Part shown: positions 61,241 through 64,000 of the stretch, piece after piece
Layout of the letters: the number at the start of each line of letters is the position of its first letter
Position numbering within the stretch: the stretch's first letter is position 1
From: Halomonas sp. GD1P12
Lineage (GTDB): Bacteria; Pseudomonadota; Gammaproteobacteria; Pseudomonadales; Halomonadaceae
Assembly: GCF_025725645.1 (NCBI RefSeq)
Contig: NZ_CP107007.1
Location: 1,426,001 to 1,490,000, forward strand
Reading direction: 5' to 3'
Length of the DNA stretch: 64,000 bases
Notes under the pieces: model-generated
What the model saw: the letters and a program-made list of their open reading frames with translations, nothing else
Told to the model about the DNA's origin: nothing
Databases searched by the model: none
Made by a program: the position numbers and the translations under genes

Positions 61241-62053
61241 CTACATCCCCGGGTTGATGCGGCGATAGATACTCGCGAGCACACTGTAGGCGCCAAAGGC
61301 GAACAGCCCGATGGCCACGAAAGCCAGCAGCCACTGACCGAAGGCCTGGGTGCGAAGTGCGCTAAACACCTCTTCGGTACCGCCGGCTTCACTGGGGTTG
61401 ATATGATACGCCGCCATGATGAAAAAACCGCCGACAATCAAAAATACGATGCCTCTTATGACCAAACCGAAGCGGCATACCGGGTACGCCCAGCGTTTGG
61501 TGGATTCAGGCATATCGAAGTGTTTGTCGAACTTGGCTTTTGCGCCCTTGAGGCAGTGGGCCACCCCGGCGCCAATCACACAAAGCCCTACCAGCCCCAC
61601 CAGGTAGCGGCCGAAAGGCTGCTCGAAAAGCCAGCCCACTGCGCCCTGGGAGCCGCCGGAGCCGCTTGAGGAAGATCCGCCAAAACGAAAGATCAGGCTG
61701 GCGGCATAGAACGCCAGCAGCGTATGGGTGACCGCGCTGATCAAAAGTCCTGCACGAATGGCGAGCCCCTTGGGGTCGGTGCCGTGATTGTCGGCGTCCT
61801 TGATCGCCTGAATACAGCGCCACATGGCGTAGCCCACAAGCCCCAACGCGATTAGCCCTAGCAGCACCTGGCCGAACGGCGCGCTCAGAAGACGCTCGAG
61901 TGCGCCGCGGCTGCCTTCGGTTTGCCCGCCCTGGCCGAAAACGGCCAGCGCCGCCAACCCCCCGACCAGCAAATAGACGATACCGCGTGAGGCGTAGCCC
62001 ATACGGGCGTAGAGCTGAATGGCGTCTTTATGATCGGGCGTGTTATGAGCCAC
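61241..62053 (-). CDS. DUF1206 membrane protein
   Basis: The 270-residue protein consists of three repeated two-helix units with a GY(A/V)xRGxVyllvG-type start: MGYASRGIVYLLVGG, AIRAGLLISAVTHTLLA, and VCRFGLVIRGIVFLIVGGF. The function is unknown. The GTG at 62053 is chosen because AGGAGG lies 5 bases upstream; an in-frame ATG at 62086 would start before that ribosome site. It is followed closely by yqaA on the same strand. Confidence 0.82.
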   Translation of the reverse strand: MAHNTPDHKDAIQLYARMGYASRGIVYLLVGGLAALAVFGQGGQTEGSRGALERLLSAPFGQVLLGLIALGLVGYAMWRCIQAIKDADNHGTDPKGLAIRAGLLISAVTHTLLAFYAASLIFRFGGSSSSGSGGSQGAVGWLFEQPFGRYLVGLVGLCVIGAGVAHCLKGAKAKFDKHFDMPESTKRWAYPVCRFGLVIRGIVFLIVGGFFIMAAYHINPSEAGGTEEVFSALRTQAFGQWLLAFVAIGLFAFGAYSVLASIYRRINPGM

Positions 62054-62116
62054 GACGTCCTCCTGACTAAAATGGCGACGCTTCATAGTCCTGTATGAAG
62101 CCGGTGCCCCGAGCTG

Positions 62117-62158
62117 GGCGCTTGAAAACCTACCCTGTAGGGTAGGTGATCGAGCGCC
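62117..62158. promoter_or_regulatory. Nested palindrome, divergent operator candidate
   Basis: The core ACCTACCCTGTAGGGTAGGT (62128-62147) has perfect nine-base arms around GT. It is nested within outer arms GGCGCT (62117-62122) and AGCGCC (62153-62158). It sits midway between the DUF1206 gene and the divergent AraC regulator, 75-80 bases from each start, as expected for an operator controlling one or both. Confidence 0.65.
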
Positions 62159-62227
62159 AAAGGACTAACGCTTTCGGCATGGGCGCTTTTGTCACCCGGT
62201 CACGACTCATTTTCGAAAGGTACGGTA

Positions 62228-63103
62228 ATGAACGCATCGACTCCTCTTTTCTGGCGTGACCCGCGTTTGCCTCAGGTAGAGCTTCGCTGCATCAGCGATG
62301 CTCGCCAAGTCGCCTACGCACTCCATAGCCATACTCACTGGTCGCTCGGCGCGGTCACACAAGGGAGAAGCTCGTTCTACTATCGAGGCGATACGCACCC
62401 CATTCGCGCGGGGGATTTGGTGCTGATGAATCCTGGTTGGGTGCACGCCTGCAACCCCATCGAGCATGAGCCCTGGGCGTATATGATGCTGTACGTGGAG
62501 GTCGCTTGGGTGAGCGAGCTACGCTATCGCGCGGGGCTCTCAAGCGGCCCGGAGTGGCAGGATATTGCCACGGCGGTACTGTCAAAGCCCGCGCTCTACC
62601 GCCGTTACCGGCGTATGGCGACGTGTTTGAGAAGCGACAAGGCGAGCCTCGATGAAAAACGCGCGGCGCTTACCGAGACACTTTTGCCGGTGCTGACACA
62701 TTTGGCGATGACCCCTGCGCGCTCACCCGCGCACGTGCCGGCGGCGCTGGAGCGCCTGGCCGCATATCTTGACGATCACGCGCAAGAGGCGCTCACGCTC
62801 GAGCGGCTATGCCACGTGAGCGGCTACAGCGAAGGGCACCTGATTCGAGGCTTCAAACGCCATTACGGCATGACGCCTAGAGCCTATCTGATCAATCGGC
62901 GCGTCCAGCTGGGGCGCGAATGGTTAAACCAGGGCCACTCCATCGCAGAGACGGCGCTGGCGCTAGGCTTCAATGACCAGCCCCACTTTCAGCGCACCTT
63001 CAAGCGGCTACTCGCTGCCACGCCGCATCAGTATCGAACGCCTTCAACGTCGAAGCCTTCGCTAGTCCAGCACGATGAACAGACAGCTCACGGCCAGCAG
63101 TAG
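62228..63103 (+). CDS. AraC-family transcriptional regulator
   Basis: The 291-residue protein has an N-terminal AraC-type cupin (HSHTHWSLGAVTQG and AGDLVLMNPGWVHACNP) and a C-terminal double helix-turn-helix: LERLCHVSGYSEGHLIRGFK and IAETALALGFNDQPHFQRTF. The cupin resembles regulators placed next to LysE-type exporters. GAAAGG lies 8 bases before ATG 62228. Its tail overlaps the converging LysE gene by 42 bases, and a palindromic operator candidate lies upstream. Confidence 0.9.
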   Translation: MNASTPLFWRDPRLPQVELRCISDARQVAYALHSHTHWSLGAVTQGRSSFYYRGDTHPIRAGDLVLMNPGWVHACNPIEHEPWAYMMLYVEVAWVSELRYRAGLSSGPEWQDIATAVLSKPALYRRYRRMATCLRSDKASLDEKRAALTETLLPVLTHLAMTPARSPAHVPAALERLAAYLDDHAQEALTLERLCHVSGYSEGHLIRGFKRHYGMTPRAYLINRRVQLGREWLNQGHSIAETALALGFNDQPHFQRTFKRLLAATPHQYRTPSTSKPSLVQHDEQTAHGQQ

Positions 63104-63652
63104 CGCAAGCACACGGTTGATCACGACCAAAAGGGTCGGATTGCTCACGTAGCGCTTCAAAAACGCCCCGGCGTAAACCCAGCACGACAGCGATAGCCAG
63201 CAGATGGGAAGATAGAGCGCGGCAAACAGCAGCGTCAGCTCGGCGCTGGCGCCGGTGTAGGCGCTGATGCCGGAGGCACAGGCAAGCCACGCCTTGGGAT
63301 TGAGCCACTGCATCACCGCGCCGGTCCAGAACCCGGGGGCTTTGGCGGGCGCACGGTGGGAAAGCCTGCCGTCATCCAGTGCCAGTTTAGCGCTCAGGTA
63401 GAGCAAAAACGCCACGCCTGCCCATCGCAGCAGGATTTCCAGCATTGGCCAGTGACGCAAAAGCGAATAAAGCCCGGCGCCTACGCTTAGAAATAGCGCG
63501 ATGAAGCCAAGCGTGGCGCCGGTCACGAATACCAGGCCGCGCGCAATGGGGTAGTGAGTGCCGCTGCTCAGGCACACCAGGTTGACCGGCCCCGGCGAGA
63601 TGGAGGCCGCCAGGGCAAAGGCGGACATGGGCAGCAGTAGCGAGATACTCAT
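63062..63652 (-). CDS. LysE/RhtB-family amino-acid exporter
   Basis: The 196-residue protein has six membrane segments and the family signature FALAASISPGPVNLVCLSSG at the N terminus, then LRWAGVAFLLYLSAKL and AVMQWLNPKAWL. The family exports amino acids and related metabolites by proton exchange. ATG 63652 places the signature at the usual distance; an in-frame ATG at 63694 would add fourteen residues. The converging AraC regulator could control it, since that pairing is common. Confidence 0.88.
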   Translation of the reverse strand: MSISLLLPMSAFALAASISPGPVNLVCLSSGTHYPIARGLVFVTGATLGFIALFLSVGAGLYSLLRHWPMLEILLRWAGVAFLLYLSAKLALDDGRLSHRAPAKAPGFWTGAVMQWLNPKAWLACASGISAYTGASAELTLLFAALYLPICWLSLSCWVYAGAFLKRYVSNPTLLVVINRVLALLLAVSCLFIVLD

Positions 63653-63854
63653 GGTGATGATTCCATGGTGGAGAAGAGGGCCAGAGTATTTCAATGCCAG
63701 CCCCCTGGGTATTGTAAAAAATTGAGGTGGCGCCGCGGCGCTGTCGCATTGTGTGAAAGCGGAATGGTTCAGGGTTGAAAGGAGCGCAGGATTCGGGTCG
63801 GCAGCCGGTCACAAGGCGCTTAGACTTCGAAGAGCAGAAACAACGGAGCGGGCA

Positions 63855-64000
63855 ATGGACGAGTACGGGCGGATCGAAAAGGCGATGGCCTACATGGTGG
63901 ACAACGCGGCGAGCCAGCCAAGCCTTGCCGAGGTGGCCGCTCACGTGTACTGGAGCCCCGCGCACTTTCAACGTGTTTTTCGCCGCTATGCCGGCATTTC
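63855..64000 (+). CDS. AraC-type HTH protein, N-terminal part (cut by right edge); probably Ada/Ogt fusion
   Basis: The visible 48 codons read DEYGRIEKAMAYMVDNAAS then SLAEVAAHVYWSPAHFQRVF, a helix-turn-helix. Starting directly with the helix-turn-helix, without a sensor domain, is typical of AraC-HTH plus methylated-DNA-protein-cysteine methyltransferase fusions. GGAGCGGG lies about 5 bases before the ATG. The rest of the gene lies outside the window, so the fusion is inferred. Confidence 0.7.
   Translation, partial: MDEYGRIEKAMAYMVDNAASQPSLAEVAAHVYWSPAHFQRVFRRYAGI

Noticed and set aside
1..64000. CRISPR arrays, insertion sequences with transposase, prophage, rRNA and tRNA genes
   Set aside because: None was recognised: no regularly spaced direct repeats, no transposase or integrase reading frame, and no tRNA-like clover structure was noticed on either strand by eye.

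Overview
The window is most consistent with the chromosome of a moderately halophilic gammaproteobacterium of the Halomonadaceae (Halomonas or a relative). This is inferred from gene content and order, very GC-rich coding DNA, a Kdp sensor pair beside a TrkH potassium transporter, a HexR-type Entner-Doudoroff regulon, and a complete-looking late aerobic cobalamin pathway. No rRNA or tRNA gene was seen, so the assignment rests on inference.

Layout. 1-3.5 kb: the end of kdpD, then kdpE, facing trkH (potassium homeostasis). 3.6-10.6 kb: sugar catabolism. zwf-pgl-eda read right, then a shared terminator, then edd-glk and a fructokinase read left. HexR-like palindromes precede both zwf and edd, so the two arms of the Entner-Doudoroff pathway are probably co-controlled. 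11-36 kb: cobalamin. A first operon carries the late lower-ligand and nucleotide-loop genes (cobT, cbiB, cobU, cobS, a cobC-like phosphatase, a second cobU-like gene). A cobalamin riboswitch then leads a roughly 20-kb train of overlapping genes: B12 uptake (btuB, btuF, btuC, btuD), a fused MoxR/VWA chelatase subunit, cobO, cobB, cobW, cobN, and the corrin-ring genes cobG, cobH, cobI, cobJ, cobL, cobE, cobM, cobF. cobK lies inverted inside this train. cobA, cobQ and a threonine-phosphate decarboxylase are not in the window.

36-45 kb is the accessory region. After ytoQ and a REP-like repeat, composition becomes AT-rich and small unrelated genes are separated by short imperfect palindromes with integron attC-like ends, with no integrase in view (a CALIN-like cassette array). 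Cassettes hold an unrecognised two-gene module, two genes each broken by one in-frame stop, a membrane protein, a yefM-yoeB toxin-antitoxin pair and a GFA-family protein. To the right, a broken copy of the 5' end of a rho-like gene, a HEPN-like gene and a membrane-protein gene precede an intact but N-terminally short rho paralogue.

45-64 kb is ordinary chromosome: a DEAD-box helicase, a SugE-type exporter, a BON-MscS channel, hipBA with three evenly spaced operators, methyltransferases, acetyltransferases, tag, yehS, an outer-membrane porin-like protein, a GlxA-type regulator with an isochorismatase-type hydrolase, YqaA and DUF1206 membrane proteins, an AraC regulator, a LysE exporter, and the start of an AraC/Ada-like gene at the right edge.
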